Assembly: GCA_009193035.1 (NCBI GenBank)
Contig: SWDT01000112.1
Coordinates: 1 to 64,000 of the forward strand
Reading direction: 5' to 3'
Length of the DNA: 64,000 bases
Source: Halicephalobus mephisto
Lineage: Eukaryota; Nematoda; Chromadorea; Rhabditida; Panagrolaimidae
Part shown: piece after piece, positions 10,901-22,340 of the stretch
Layout of the letters: each line of letters starts with the position of its first letter
Numbering within the stretch: the first letter of the stretch is position 1
Position numbers and translations under genes: made by a program
Notes under the pieces: model-generated
The model's database searches: none
The model's input: only the letters and a program-made list of their open reading frames with translations
Told to the model about the DNA's origin: nothing

Positions 10901-13900
10901 TAAAAAAAATAAAGATAATTGATAAATAAAGAAAGACAGGGATCAAAATTAAATATTTTTCGTTTCAGGACTGTTATTTAAATTTTCTTTGAAAAATAAA
11001 AATTCAATGATCCTGACACGAAAGATTTTTTGTATTTTTTTTGACAGTTATGTTGATTTTTGAAAATAATTAAATTTTACAGTATTTGTTGGATTTTCGA
11101 AATTTTCTAAAAAATCAAACAAACCTGGTCTCAATTGTCCGACGATGTCAGCAACACTGCCCGGTCTGACTTTAGTCACGAAAGCGCCCAGTCTGCCGGA
11201 GGCGGTTCCCCTGCCCCCGGCCACCTTCAACCCGAGATCTCCATTGTCGTTTTTCAATCTTTGAAGAACCATATGTCCTATCAAGTGTTTCTGGTCCGTA
11301 CTAGGCTGCCAAGACACCGGACTCGAGAGGTACTTCCTGATTTTCGCCGCGAGAGCATTTCCGGGCAAAACGGAGCTCCTCGCCGAAGTCGCCAGATCCA
11401 GATTGGATTTCGATTTCAAACTCATGTCAACTAAAATGTTTTATTTTTTATAAAATTTCCTAAATTAAACAAAATTTTAAACTTTTTAAAATTTAATTTT
11501 TCTAAATTTTAAAACTTTTTTACTTTTTAAAATTTTTACTTTTTTAAAGATTTTAAAACTTTTTTAATTTTTAAAATTTAATTTTTCTAAATTTTTAAAC
11601 TTTTTTACTTTTTTAATTTTTAAATTTAAAATTTTTACTTTTTTAACATTTTAAACTTTTTTAATTTTTAAAATTTTGAATTTCTTTAATTTTTTAACAT
11701 TTTAGAATTTCTTTCATTTTTAAATTTTAAATTTCTTTAATTTTTTAACATTTTAGAATTTCTTTCATTTTTAAATTTTTCTAAATTAAAAAATTTTTAA
11801 TTTTTAATTTTTTCAACTTTTAAAAAAAAACTAATTTTACTTACATTTGGCCATTTCCGGTCCCATTTTCTTGTGAGCTCCGTAAATGTAAAGAAGCAAA
11901 TCCTTTTCTGTAAAATCGTTTTTGTCAGAGGATTCTGTATTTCCCTGAGGAGCTTCGTCGTCAGAACTGGTGCCTTCTCTCAGTGAATTCCTGTTTTGGA
12001 GTTTCTTCTTGTGTCTGTTAGAAGGCAGAGGTTTCAGAATCGTCGGAGTCGAGAATCCTACTGATTTTTCAGGAGGAGGAACTGCCGGAGGGATTGTTTG
12101 TTGAAGAGATTTGACAGGATGCATGTCGATTTTTTTTTCCTTGGGGGATTTTCGAGGTTGAATTTGCTGATTAGATCTTTTTTGATCAGGAATTCTGTCC
12201 ACATGAGGAGGTCTGTCTTGATCCCTGGATCTTCTGGTTTCCTTTTTGAAACTTGGATCATCTTCAAAAATCTGTTGTCCTTCCCGTCTTCTGACTTCTG
12301 AAGTTCTCCTTCTTCTGTCGTCGTAATATTCGTCTTTCGATCTAGTTGAGTCCCTGGGGGATTCGATATACGGATCCTTGACCCTTCTGTCGTCGTTGGG
12401 TCTCCTTTGAGAAGTCTCCGGCTCTCTGAAATGATCGTCGTATCTTCCTGACTGTCTTCTGGCGTTATTTCCATTTTTGTATTCGGAATTCTCGAGCGAA
12501 GGCTGACGATGAAGCGTATTCTGTCTTCTCGGCTGGTTCTGCTGGGGTACAGGACCCCCTTGGCCATTAATAGGAGCAATCGGTTGAGCAGGTTGTTGAA
12601 CAGGTTTCTGCTGAGGAGATGGATTACTAGGTTTAAGTCCAATCATGCCCATAATTCCACCAACAACACTTTCTTTTTGTTGTTGAACTGGTTGTTGAAC
12701 GGGTTGATGTACAGGTTGTTGAACACTTTGATGAACATCTTGATGAATAGGTTGATGGACACCTTGATGAATCGGTTGATGGACACCTTGTTGGACGGGT
12801 TGATGGACACCTTGTTGGATTGGTCTTTGTTGTTGTTGGACATGCCCATTAGGGACTTCTGAGTGCACAGATCCATTCCCATTAGCTTGAGAAGCCAAAT
12901 CATGTTGAGAATTTGGTCCACTACTCATCCTGAAAATACTTTTTTTGCTTTGATCTCATCCACATAAAAGAAAAGCCATCTACGGACTAGCTTTTATGTT
13001 CTTTAGAACGAAAAATTACTTGAGTGAGTCTTTCGAGACCACTAAAGCGGAAATTCCAGTTGATTAGCATTTTTAGTGGCTTTTTAGTTTTAAAAAAGTA
13101 ACTTACTTTTGATCAGCAGCATTCTGGAACCATTTTCCAGTTTTGGCTAGGATTTGCTGCCGTTTCTGACAAAGAGAACAAGCCCAAATGTTCTAAAAAA
13201 ACAAATAAAATAAAATATTTAAAAAATTAACAAAAAAATTTTTTAAAAAAACAAAAAAATAAAAATTTTTGAAAGCAAATTTTTAAAAATTATAATTTTA
13301 AAATTATTTAAAGAACAAAAAATTGAAATTTTTTAAAAATTATTTTTAAAAAAAAATTGAAATTTTTTAAAATTATTTTTAAAAAAAAGTTAAAATTTTT
13401 TAAAATTATTTTAAAAATTTTTATTTTTAGGAATTTTTTGGAAATTTTAAAAATTGTTTCAAAACGAATTTTCGAACGTTCAAAAAAGTTCCAAAATCTT
13501 AGGTTTAGGAAGTTCCCACGATGTTATAGAAGATTCCAAAAGTTTCTGTAAGATCCTCAAGTACGGAAATCTTCAGCTGAACTCTGGAAGAATTTTAAAA
13601 TTTAAAAAAAATCTTGAAATTTTGAAATTTAAAATTCTTTGAAAATTTCGAAAATTCAAAATTCTTTGAAATTTCAAAAATTTAAAACAAATTTCAAAAA
13701 AAATCTACAAAAATTTAAAAGAATTGCGAAAAATTCAGACTTTTTTGGTGGATTCTGAAATCTTCAAAAAATTGTTGAAAATTTTACAGGATTCTAGGAA
13801 GTTTCGAGATCTATTAGATTCTAGAAATGATTTTAAAAATTTTTTTTAAATTTCAAGATTTTTTTATAGAATTCTGAAAAGGTTCTAGAAGTTTATAAGA

Positions 13901-14727
13901 TGTTCTAAGAAGCTTCAGAATCTCTCTACTGAATTTCTGAGAAGATTATAGAAGCTTCAGAATTTCTACTGAATTCCGAGAAGACTCCAGAAGTTTCTAA
14001 GATGTTCTAAGAAGCTTCAGAATCTCTTTATTGAATTTCTGAGAAGGTTCTAGAAGCTTCAGAATCTCTACTGAATTTTGAGAAGATTCCAGAAGTTTCT
14101 AAGATGTTCTAAGAAATTCCAAAATCTCTTTATTGAATTTCTGAGAAGATTATAGAAGCTTCAGAATGTCTACTGAATTTCGAGAAGATTCCAGAAGTTT
14201 CTAAGATGTTCTAAGAAATTCCAGAATCTCTTTATTGAATTTCTGAGAAGCTTCTAAGATGTTTTAAGAAGCTTCGGAATCTCTTTATTGAATTTCTGAG
14301 AAGGTTCTAGAAGCTTCAGAATCTCTACTGAATTCTGAGAAGGTTCTAGAAAACTCCAGAAAGCTAATTATTGAAATATGTAAAAATAAAAAATTACAAA
14401 ATTTACCTTATTTTTACTTGTGGTTCTTCCGCCGCATCTGGCGCAGGACCTGAGTTGGCAGTAGAAGCATTTGTGTCCGATGCCATCGGCAAATTTTGTT
14501 TTTTGACAAATCTGACATATAGCATCATCTTGAGTACCTATTAATTTAGCTGCTGCTTCTTTTCTCTGGGCTAATTGTCGATCAATATCTTCCAATTCTT
14601 TGTCAGCAACTTGAGTTAATTGTTCTTCTTTTTGTTCTTCTGCTCTTTGTCTGGCCAATACTTCTTCTATGATTTTTCGTTCTTCTTCGCTGAGACCAGA
14701 GAGATCCGGCATCATTGGATCCGCCAT
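4981..14727 (-). CDS. unc-10: UNC-10 / RIM active-zone scaffold
   Basis: RIM organises the presynaptic active zone: it binds Rab3 and UNC-13 through its N-terminus and helps tether calcium channels and vesicles. Exons: 14407-14727, 13107-13192, 11845-12929, 11125-11430, 10082-10414, 8930-9036, 8144-8274, 7846-8101, 7699-7801, 7238-7498, 6509-7187, 5544-5752, 4981-5315; total 4212 nt, 1403 residues, against about 1560 in C. elegans. The start is the ATG of MADPMMPDLSGLS. Domains: Rab-binding helix (about 15-65); zinc finger with CxxC pairs at C71/74, 87/90, 95/98 and 112/115; a Gln/His/Pro-rich linker with 8-residue repeats (about 165-230); PDZ (about 548-635); C2A (about 737-865); a Ser/Gln-rich linker; C2B (about 1253-1385). 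The end of exon 8 is the weakest call: the donor GTCTGG leaves a 44-nt intron, and an upstream GTCAGA also keeps frame. Alternative first exons are not excluded. Confidence 0.95.
7540..7682. repeat. ATGGAT/ATCCAT simple repeat in unc-10 intron 9
   Basis: This 200-nt intron (7499-7698) is rich in ATATGGATAT and its complement ATATCCATAT, plus CACATGTGG palindromes, so it could fold into several hairpins. Confidence 0.7.
8275..8929. other. unc-10 intron 6, weak repeats
   Basis: It contains two or three diverged blocks around ATATATGAAAACCTA and CGATTTTT. There are no coding or RNA signals. Confidence 0.4.
9480..9905. repeat. ~140-bp tandem repeat in unc-10 intron 5
   Basis: About three units begin near 9493, 9633 and 9773 with CTCATAATATAAAAA. 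Each contains TATATGAATTTTTTTATAAA and AAAACTTTGATTTTGC. The first part of the intron (9037-9200) is an A-rich simple sequence. Confidence 0.8.
10490..11030. repeat. Tandem units carrying GGTCCCGACACGAATGAT, unc-10 intron 4
   Basis: Four or five diverged units of about 110-150 bp occupy most of this 710-nt intron. The shared core is GGTCCCGACACGAATGATAC, and between cores lies TTTTCGTNNNAGGACCNTT, the same word in the other orientation. Confidence 0.75.
11431..11844. other. unc-10 intron 3, T-rich low complexity
   Basis: Degenerate TTTTTAACATTTTAAA-type units with no gene-like signal. Confidence 0.5.
12654..12838. repeat. 24-bp coding minisatellite in unc-10 exon 3
   Basis: The core TTGATGGACACCTTG (plus strand) repeats every 24 nt. 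On the gene strand this reads as 8-residue units close to VHQPIHQG or VHQPVQQP. Because the unit is a multiple of three, copy number can change without breaking the frame. Confidence 0.85.
13890..14360. repeat. Tandem repeat in unc-10 intron 1
   Basis: Units alternate GAATTTCTGAGAAGGTTC, TAGAAGCTTCAGAATCTC and TTTCTAAGATGTTCTAAGAA, about 120 bp for the full cycle and about 3-4 cycles. Related GATTCTGGAAG-type arrays recur at 15750-16300, 20400-20800, 22400-23380, 49000-49150 and 52270-52620. Confidence 0.75.
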
Positions 14728-14990
14728 TTTTAAGGCCAAATTAGTTAAAATTACTCACATTTCGACATTTTTTAAGAAAACCTGCTCTTTGGCAAATTCT
14801 AAAAAAAATAAATTTAGTTTTAATAAAAATAAAATAATTTAAATTTTTTAGAAAAATTGCGGATGGGGACCCGAGGCAATGGAAGCTAATTGCCAGAGGG
14901 GAAGTGCTTCTGGCAACTATTAGTCAGCATGGCTAATCGCAAAAATGAACAAAATTAGGAAATAGCAAGGTCAGAAAGTCAATACATTAC
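14728..14990. promoter_or_regulatory. Immediate upstream region of unc-10
   Basis: This non-repetitive stretch is relatively GC-rich. It holds TTGCCAGAGGGGAAGTGCTT followed by CTGGCAA, giving an 8-bp stem (TTGCCAGA/TCTGGCAA), and ATGTCGAAAT followed by GTGAGT at about 14753-14762, a possible 5'-UTR exon donor on the minus strand. A promoter or leader here is inferred from position only. Confidence 0.35.
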
Positions 14991-15500
14991 TATGGAAAAA
15001 TTACATTAAATAAAAATTTAAAAAGTAAATTTCATCACGAAATGGTCCCGAGACGAATTTTTAGAAAATTTCGAAATAACCTTATTAAATAAAAATTTAA
15101 AAAATAGACTTTACCACGAAATGGTCCCGACGCGAACTTTTAGAAAAATCTCGAAATTTTATAATTTCGAAATAAACTTATTAAATAAAAATTTAAAAAG
15201 TAAATTTCATCACGAAATGGTCCCGAGACGAATTTTTAAAAAATTTCGAAATTTTATAATTTTGAAATAACCTTATTAAATAAAAATTTAAAAAGTAAAT
15301 TTTATCACGAAATGGTCCCGACGCGAATTTTTAGAAAATTTCGAAATAAACTTATTAAACAAAAATTTAAAAAATAGATTTTACCACGAAATGGTCCTGA
15401 CGCGAATTTTTAGAAAAAATTCAAAATTTCTTATCATTTTGAAAAAGTATAATTCTAAAAATAAATTTTATCACGAAATGGTCCAGACGCGAAATTTTAG
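14990..15500. repeat. Six ~70-100-bp tandem units with CACGAAATGGTCCCGA
   Basis: Each unit has TAAAAATTTAAAAAGTAAAT, then CACGAAATGGTCCCGACGCG, then AATTTTTAGAAAATTTCGAA. Read on the other strand the core is TTCGTGTCGGGACC-like followed by TTTCGTG, so this array shows the full dispersed word. Confidence 0.88.
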
Positions 15501-15749
15501 AATTTTGTAAGAAGTTTTCAGAATTTATGTTTTCGAATAATTTTGATAAATTTTAGTTTAAAAAACTGAAAACATTTGAAAAATGCTAATATTGAAGAAT
15601 TTGAGTCTTTGAAAAATGCGAATGAATGTCAATTAACATTTTTCATAATATTATGGAAAAAACAAAATAGATAATGTAAGAAATTGTCTTGAGACAAATT
15701 TCCAGCATATTCTAGAAAGTTCCGGAATTCGAAGTTTCAAAAGTTATTT

Positions 15750-16300
15750 GAAATTTTGGAAAATTTAAATGAATTCAGAATCTTCCACTGGATTCTGAAA
15801 AGGTTCTGTGAAATTTTCGAAGACTTCAGAATCTTCTACTGGATTCTGGAAGGATTTTAAAAATTTTCTAAAAGATTCTAAAAAATTTCGAAATTTTTCA
15901 TTGGATTCTGAAAACGTTCTATAAAATTTTCGAAAATTTTAGAATCTTCTACTGGATTCTGGAAAGTTCTGCAGATCCCCATAAGCTTTTAGAAGACCTT
16001 AGAATCATCTCTAAGAGCATTAAAAACTCCGAAATCTTCCATTGGATTCTGAAAACGTTCTATAAAATTTTCGAAAATTTTAGAATCTTTCACTGGATTC
16101 TGGAAAGTTCTGCAGATCCCCATAACCTTTTAGAAGACCTTAGAATCATCTCTAAGAGCATTAAAAACTCCGAAATCTTCCATTGGATTCTGAAAACGTT
16201 CTATAAAATTTTCGAAAATTTTAGAATCTTTCACTGGATTCTGGAAAGTCCCGAAGATTTCCAAAAGATTCTAAGAAGCTTCGGATTTTTTCATTGGATT
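15750..16300. repeat. Tandem repeat of the GGATTCTGGAAAG family
   Basis: Units of about 125 bp contain AATCTTCTACTGGATTCTGG and GTTCTATAAAATTTTCGAAA. The segments near 15960-16060 and 16090-16220 are almost identical, indicating recent duplication. Confidence 0.8.
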
Positions 16301-16539
16301 CTGAAAGGATTTCAAAAATCTTCAAAAAAATTCTAAAAACTAAATTTTTAAAATAAAATTCTATTTCGAAAGTTTCACGAAATTTTAGTTTCAAAATAAT
16401 CTCCAACATGTCAGCGAGAAGCAAAACAAAAAACCTAATGGATTTAGAGTTTAGAAATCAGAAAAGAAGGAAAATGTGGCAGCTATAATAAGTTTAGTTT
16501 TCGTTGCAGCTGCCAAGAAAAGCAAAGACCACACAAAAA

Positions 16540-17170
16540 TTGATAGCATATAATGTATGAATACATTAAAACAGGCCTGGTGTATCAGATATATTATTTT
16601 TACACTATTGATTCATTAAGTTGATATCAGTGCACTGTATATAATATATTTGATACATTAAAACGAATTTGATGTATGAGATACATTATATTCAATGTAT
16701 CAATATATTAAGTCGATATTAGTGTCTTGTATACAACGTATCTGATACATTATAACAAATATGATGTATCAGACACATTATATTCAATACATCAATATAT
16801 TAAGTAGATATTAGTGCCTTATACTTAACGTATCTGATACATTATAACAAATATGATGTATCAGATACATTATATTCAATGTATCGATGTATTAAATTAA
16901 TATCGGTACATTGTATATAATATATGTGATATATTAAAGCCGTTTTAATGCACTCTTTTTGTGTGTCCTATGTAATGTGTCTAATACATTAAAATAAGTC
17001 TCATATATCACATACATTATTTTTACTGTATTGATTCATTAAGTTGATATCCATAAATTATACTTAATGCATCTGACACACTAAAACGGCTCAGATTTAG
17101 CAGATTTATTATATTCAATGCGTCGATACAGTAAGTTGACATCAATGAATTGTATTTAATGTATCCTTTT
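16540..17170. repeat. ~90-bp tandem repeat built on ATGTATCAGATACAT
   Basis: Units near 16583, 16675, 16765, 16856 and 17010 share GATGTATCAGATACATTATA and ATATTAAGTNGATATTAGTG. The core ATGTATCAGATACAT is a perfect 15-bp palindrome around a central A. Confidence 0.8.
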
Positions 17171-17440
17171 TTGTATAATTTGATCAAAAATGGATTATGT
17201 TTTCTGTCAACAAAAATGGCTTGAATTTACAAGTCTGTCAATAAGAAGGTTTTAGAAAACTAACGAGCTTTCATTCAAAATTCCTTCGGTTGAATGAAAT
17301 AGTAAATGTTTTTCAAGTTTTTCAAATAAAAGTGACAATTTGAAAAGTTTTCGAATGGCTTGCGGATCTCAACATGAAATTTGAAAAATAAAGAAACAAA
17401 TTTTCAGATATTATTGATTTTAAAAAAAAGCATTATTGTA
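17171..17440. other. Unassigned AT-rich spacer
   Basis: Non-repetitive, with no ORF of note and no RNA signal. Confidence 0.4.
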
Positions 17441-18015
17441 AAAAATAAAAATTTTTAATATAAAATTTAAAAAAATAGTCTCGACACGAATGTTTGAAAC
17501 TTTCCAGTCAAGACCAAAAATTTTAAAATTTCTTATTTATGTAAATTATAATGGCTGAAAAATATTCAACAAATAATAATATTAAAAAATTAAAAAGTTC
17601 TACTCCAAAATTCCTAAAAGTAGTCTCGACGCGAATTTTCAAAATTTTCCAGTCAAGACCGAAAATCACAAAATTCAATATTTATGTGTTTTGATTAAAT
17701 CCTAAAAGGAATCAATGGACTACAGTACTGTAAAAATAAAAATATTTTTGAAAATTTCAAAAAATAGTCTCGACACGAATGTTTGAAACTTTCCAGTCAA
17801 GACCGAAAATCACAAAACTCAAAATTTATGTTTTGATTAAATCCTAAAAGGAACCAATGGACTACAGTACTGTAAAAATAAGAATATTTTTGAAAATTCC
17901 TAAAAGTAGTCCTGACACGAATGTTTGAAACTTTCCAGTCAAGACCGAAAATCACAAAACTCAAAATTTATGTGTTTTGATTAAATCCTAAAAGGAATCA
18001 ATGGATTATAAAAAA
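17440..18015. repeat. ~150-bp tandem units with AGTCTCGACACGAATG
   Basis: Four units start near 17477, 17625, 17767 and 17906. Each has AGTCTCGACACGAATGTTTG, then CTTTCCAGTCAAGACC, then GATTAAATCCTAAAAGGAA. The opening word is a version of the dispersed GGTCCCGACACGAA motif, and AGTCAAGACC supplies a second half in the opposite sense. Confidence 0.85.
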
Positions 18016-18289
18016 GTTCCAGAATTTTATGATGTTTCGTAATCTTATCCGAAAATCGCAAGAAGCTCATTGAAGACAGCTGCTTCTTTCGTATAACGAA
18101 AACGTCGTTTAAATTTTTCTTTCACTAAATTTGCCACAACATTCCGGGAATAATGCAACAATTTCCCACAACGGATAAACAATTTTTGTGTGGAATAATA
18201 AACTAGGAACAATAGCAAAATTGCACTTAATCTTTAAAAACGAATTCAAATTGAAAAAACATTCTGGTTGAATAGCTCTATTGCAGAAC

Positions 18290-18850
18290 GGAAAGTAAAC
18301 TCCCACCACGAAAGTTTCTAAAGATAACAACAGACAGAATCGTTTTCATCAGGAATAAAATTTTAGGTAAAAAGTAAGAAAAAAGTAAAATTAAACCCTG
18401 CCACGAAAGTCGCTGAAAAGTAAAGCGAATTCGCTCGATCACAAGCGAAAATGGAATTTCGTGTAAAGACCAAAAAAGCAAAACCAACTCCCACCGCGAA
18501 AGTCTCTAAAGATAACAACAGACCGAATCGCTTCCATCAGGAATAAAATTTTAGGTAAAAAGTAAAATTAATTTCCGCCACGAAAGTCGCTGAAAAGTAA
18601 AGCGAAAAGTAAACATTTCGTGTAAAGACCAAAAAAGCAAAACTAATTCCTGCCGCGAAAGTCGTTGAAGAAAATAACGAGTTGGGATCCTTTTAGTGAG
18701 AGTCAAATTTTGGATAAAAGAAACCTAAGAAAAAAGTAAAATTAACTCCCGCCGCGAAAGTCCCTGAAGACCATAGAGACCATTTTTCCACAAGTGCGAA
18801 TGGAATTGCGCAAAAAATAAAACCAAAAAAGTAAAATTAATTTCCGTCAC
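18290..18850. repeat. Units with ACTCCCACCACGAAAGTC and GCGAATTCGCT
   Basis: Four or five diverged units of 110-190 bp. Around 18400-18480 one unit shows CACGAAAGTCGCTGAAAAG, then GCGAATTCGCT, ACAAGCGAAAATGG and TTTCGTGTAAAGACC in one run, so the two dispersed words are parts of one larger composite. Confidence 0.8.
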
Positions 18851-19420
18851 GAAAATTTTCGAAAATTGATTATTTTTTAATTTACCAGTGCGAGTCAAAT
18901 TTCACTTAAAAAATCACGTCGTGAAAATTTTTAAAAATCAAATAAATTCAAAAAATTTTTTTATAAATAATAATTTTACACATTTTTTATCTAAATGGAA
19001 TTTTATATAAAAAATTTAAAAAAATTAATTTTCACAATGAAGATTTTCGAAATTTAAATAAAAAGTTAATCTGAAAAAACCAAACAAAATCCTACAACGA
19101 AAGTTATTAATTACCGTAGTAATTTTACACATTTTTTATCCAAATGAAATTTTATATAAAAAATTTTAAAAAAATTAATTTTTATCGCGGAAATTTAAAA
19201 TAAAAAATTAATCTGAAAAAACCAAACAAAATCCTACAACGAAAGCTCTTAATTACCGTAGTAATTTTACACATTTTTAAATCCAAATGAAATTTTATAT
19301 AAAAATTTTAAAAAAATCAATTTTCACAATGAAGATTTTCGAAATTTAAATAAAAAATTAATCTGAGAAAAACTAAATAAAATCCTACAACGAAAGTTCC
19401 AGTTGACTGTAGAAATTTCA
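18851..19420. repeat. ~125-150-bp tandem units (AATCCTACAACGAAAG)
   Basis: Three copies, near 19080, 19225 and 19370, share AAACCAAACAAAATCCTACA, then ACGAAAG, then TAATTTTACACATTTTT. Confidence 0.75.
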
Positions 19421-19622
19421 AGCACCCAATGTTACAGTAACATTTTGCACAAAAATAGGCAATTATTTAGATCGAAAACCTTTCTTATTTTTAAATTTCT
19501 AAAAAAATAAATAAAATAAAATTTTTAATCTAATTTTAAAAATGTTTTTTAAAAAATAAATTTAAAAAATTCCTCATTGATCGAATACAAAACAAAACAG
19601 GATATTTTTTGATTTAAAAACA

Positions 19623-19792
19623 GACATGTCCTGAGGCAAAATCCGAGTTCAAGAGAGACATGTCCTGAGGCAAAGTTCGAGTTCAAGAGAGACTTGCCCT
19701 GAGGCAAAGTTCGAGTTCAGGATAAATTTGGCCTGAGGCAAAGTTCGAGTTCAAGAGAGACTTGCCCTGGGGCAAAGGTTGGAACTCGAGAG
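19623..19792. repeat. 34-bp minisatellite, five copies
   Basis: Each copy reads close to GACATGTCCTGAGGCAAA followed by GTTCGAGTTCAAGAGA. The first two differ at only two positions; the last is diverged. Confidence 0.9.
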
Positions 19793-20100
19793 TGGAAAAG
19801 AAACAATACTTGGATTCTGGGAATACTGCCTTGGGAAATCGAGAAGGCCTCATTGGAGGTGGATGAATAATTTACATGGTCCTGAGTCGGCGGTTTCTGT
19901 CTGCAGACCTATAAAGCAATTAGCAAAAGAAAAATTCCCCCGAGGGAATGCCAGTGTTCCGTTCTTGTTTGCATATATCATCCAGACCCCTTGATTCCTT
20001 CTTTGGATTTTCTGGAATGAAAAATGACTAAAAAAACATGTTCGAACTAAAGACTAAAAAACTTCTAAAACTAGAATTTCGTAAAAGTTTCTGAAATATC
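19793..20100. other. Non-repetitive island, function unknown
   Basis: This stretch of near-normal base composition between two minisatellites has a 71-codon frame from 19779 to 19994 that begins in the minisatellite and has no detectable family features. It could be a promoter or a fragment of a mobile element. I see nothing decisive. Confidence 0.3.
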
Positions 20101-20104
20101 ACAA

Positions 20105-20400
20105 AGGATTCTGCAGACTTCTGAAGTGCTACAGAAAATTCTGAAGGCTTCCGAAGTGCTACAGAAAATTCTGAAGGCTTCCGAAGTGCTACAGAAGATT
20201 CTGAAGGCTTCTGAAGTGCCACAGAAAATTCTGAAGGCTTCCGAAGTGCTACAGAAGATTCTGAAGGCTTCTGAAGTGCCACAGAAAATTCTGAAGAATT
20301 CAGAAGTGCTACATAAAATTCTGAAGACTTCTGGAGTGCTATAGAGAATTCTGAAGGCTTCAGAAGTGTTACATAAAATTCTAAAGACTTCTTAAATATC
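20105..20400. repeat. 30-bp minisatellite, about ten copies
   Basis: Unit ACAGAAAATTCTGAAGGCTT plus CCGAAGTGCT. Because 30 is a multiple of three, frames stay open on both strands (about 72 and 84 codons). These are periodic artefacts, not genes. Confidence 0.92.
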
Positions 20401-20985
20401 GTGGAGATTTTAGAACTTCTTGGAAATTTCTAAGATACAGAACTTTGTAGAAGATTCTAGGATCTTCCAGAATCCTATAGAAGATTCAAGGAACTTTTAC
20501 AATGCTACAGAGGATTCTGAAGGTTTTAAAGATATCCTAAGAGTTTCTTGAAAATTTTAGAATTCTACAAAAAATCAGAATCAAAAAATTTCAAAAATCT
20601 AAATCTTGATAGAAAACTTCAGAATTCAGTAAAAATTTCTAAACTTCCCAAATATTTTTGAAATTTTATAAAAAATCAGAATTTAGAAGTTTTTAGAATC
20701 CTCCAGAATCCAGTGTAAGGTTTTAAAAATGTCATAAAAGATTCTGAAGGCTTCTAAAATATCATGGGAATTTTCAAAAGCTTCTAAAATTTCGTGCAAG
20801 CTTTTAGATTCTCCCGAAATTTGGAATAAAGAGTATAAACAACGTCAAAAATCAAAAATCAAAATTCCAAAAGTTCCTAAAAATTCGAAAAATATATATA
20901 AAAAAAATTTCGTAGAAAAATTTATTTTTAAATTTCATATTTACGAAATTAGAATTTTATTTGAAAATTTTTAGAATTTCGAAAT
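20401..20985. repeat. Degenerate continuation of the AGATTCTGAAGG family
   Basis: Diverged AGATTCTAGGATCTTCCAGA-type words with no regular period. This is old decayed minisatellite. Confidence 0.5.
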
Positions 20986-20989
20986 AAAA

Positions 20990-21765
20990 AATTGCAAAAT
21001 TCCTCTTGAGACCATTTTTAATAAAATTGATTTTTAATTTAGATATTTGCGAAATTGGAATTTTATATAAATTTATCAATAAATACTGTAATAAAAAAAA
21101 ATTAATATTTTCTCTGAAAATTCTTCTCGAGACCATTTTTAATCTAGACAATTACGAAATTAGAATTTTACCGAAGTTTTTAGAATTTTATCAATAAATA
21201 CTGTAGTAAAAAAAACCAGTATTTTCTCTGAAAATTCCTCTCGAGACCATTTTTAATAAAATTGATTTTTAATTTAGACAATTACAAAATTAGAATTTTA
21301 TATAATTTTATCAATAAATACTGTAGTAAAAAAAACCAGTATTTTCTCTGAAAATTCTTCTCGAGACCATTTTTTAATAAAATTGATTTTTAATTTAGAT
21401 ATTTACGAAATTAGAATTTTATATAATTTTATCAATAAATACTGTAGTAAAAAAACCAGTATTTTCTCTGAAAATTCCTCTCGAGACCATTTTTAATACA
21501 ATTGATTTTTAATTTAGATATTTACGAAATTGGAATTTTACCGAAGTTTTTAGAATTTTATATAATTTTATCAATAAATACTATAATAAAAAAAACCAGT
21601 ATTTTCTCTGAAAATTCTTCTCGAGACCATTTTTAATAAAATTGATTTTTAATTTAGACAATTACGAAATTAGAATTTTATATAAATTTATCAATAAATA
21701 CTGTAGTAAAAAAACCAGTATTTTCTCTGAAAATTCTTCTCGAGACCATTTCGTAACGAGACCTG
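20990..21765. repeat. ~120-bp tandem array, seven copies
   Basis: Copies begin near 20996, 21117, 21229, 21351, 21471, 21616 and 21730 with GAAAATTCCTCTCGAGACCA. Each carries AATTTAGANANTTACGAAAT and TATCAATAAATACTGTAGTA. TCTCGAGACCATTT is again close to the dispersed GACC word. Confidence 0.9.
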
Positions 21766-21980
21766 TTTGTTATCTATATAAAATTATGATTATAAAGGAA
21801 ATTGAACGAGGGGGACAAGTGGCACTCTTGTCTAGATTGAATCCAACATCATTTCCTCTGCCTTGAAATCCAACCTCAAATGCAAAAATGGAAACAAAAA
21901 TGGGAGCAGTTTTTGGTTTCCATAAAAAATTTTCGTTTTTCAATCTCGAATTCCATTCATAGTCAATGAACTTCAAAATT
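21766..21980. other. Short unique stretch
   Basis: Moderate base composition; open frames of 68-74 codons on both strands have no family features. Nothing else is seen. Confidence 0.3.
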
Positions 21981-22340
21981 TCAAAAATAAAAAAAAAATC
22001 AAAATTAATTTAAAATTAAAAAAAATAAAAATTTTAAAAAAATAAAAATTATTTTAAAATAAAAAAAAATCAAAATTAATTTAAAATTTAAAAAAGTAAA
22101 AATTTTAAAAAAATCAAAGTTATTTTAAAAAGTTTAAAAAAATAAAAATTATTTTTAAAATTAAAAAAAATAAAAATTATTTTAAAATTTAGAAAAAATC
22201 AAAGTTATTTTAAAATTTTAAAAAAATAAAAATTATTTTTAAAATTTTAAAAAATCAAAGTTATTTTAAAATTTAAAAAAAATAAAAATTATTTTAAAAA
22301 TTTTTTAAAATCAAAGTTATTTTAAAATTTAAAAATTTTT
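21981..22340. repeat. A-rich simple repeat
   Basis: About ten units of AAAAATAAAAATTATTTTAA and AAAAATCAAAGTTATTTTAA, 35-40 bp each. Confidence 0.8.

Noticed and set aside
11135..12862. Plus-strand frames opposite unc-10 exons 3 and 4
   Set aside because: Antisense shadows of conserved UNC-10 coding sequence.
20028..20344. Open frames on both strands with perfect internal repeats
   Set aside because: They are products of a 30-bp minisatellite. Openness on both strands and exact periodicity argue against protein coding.
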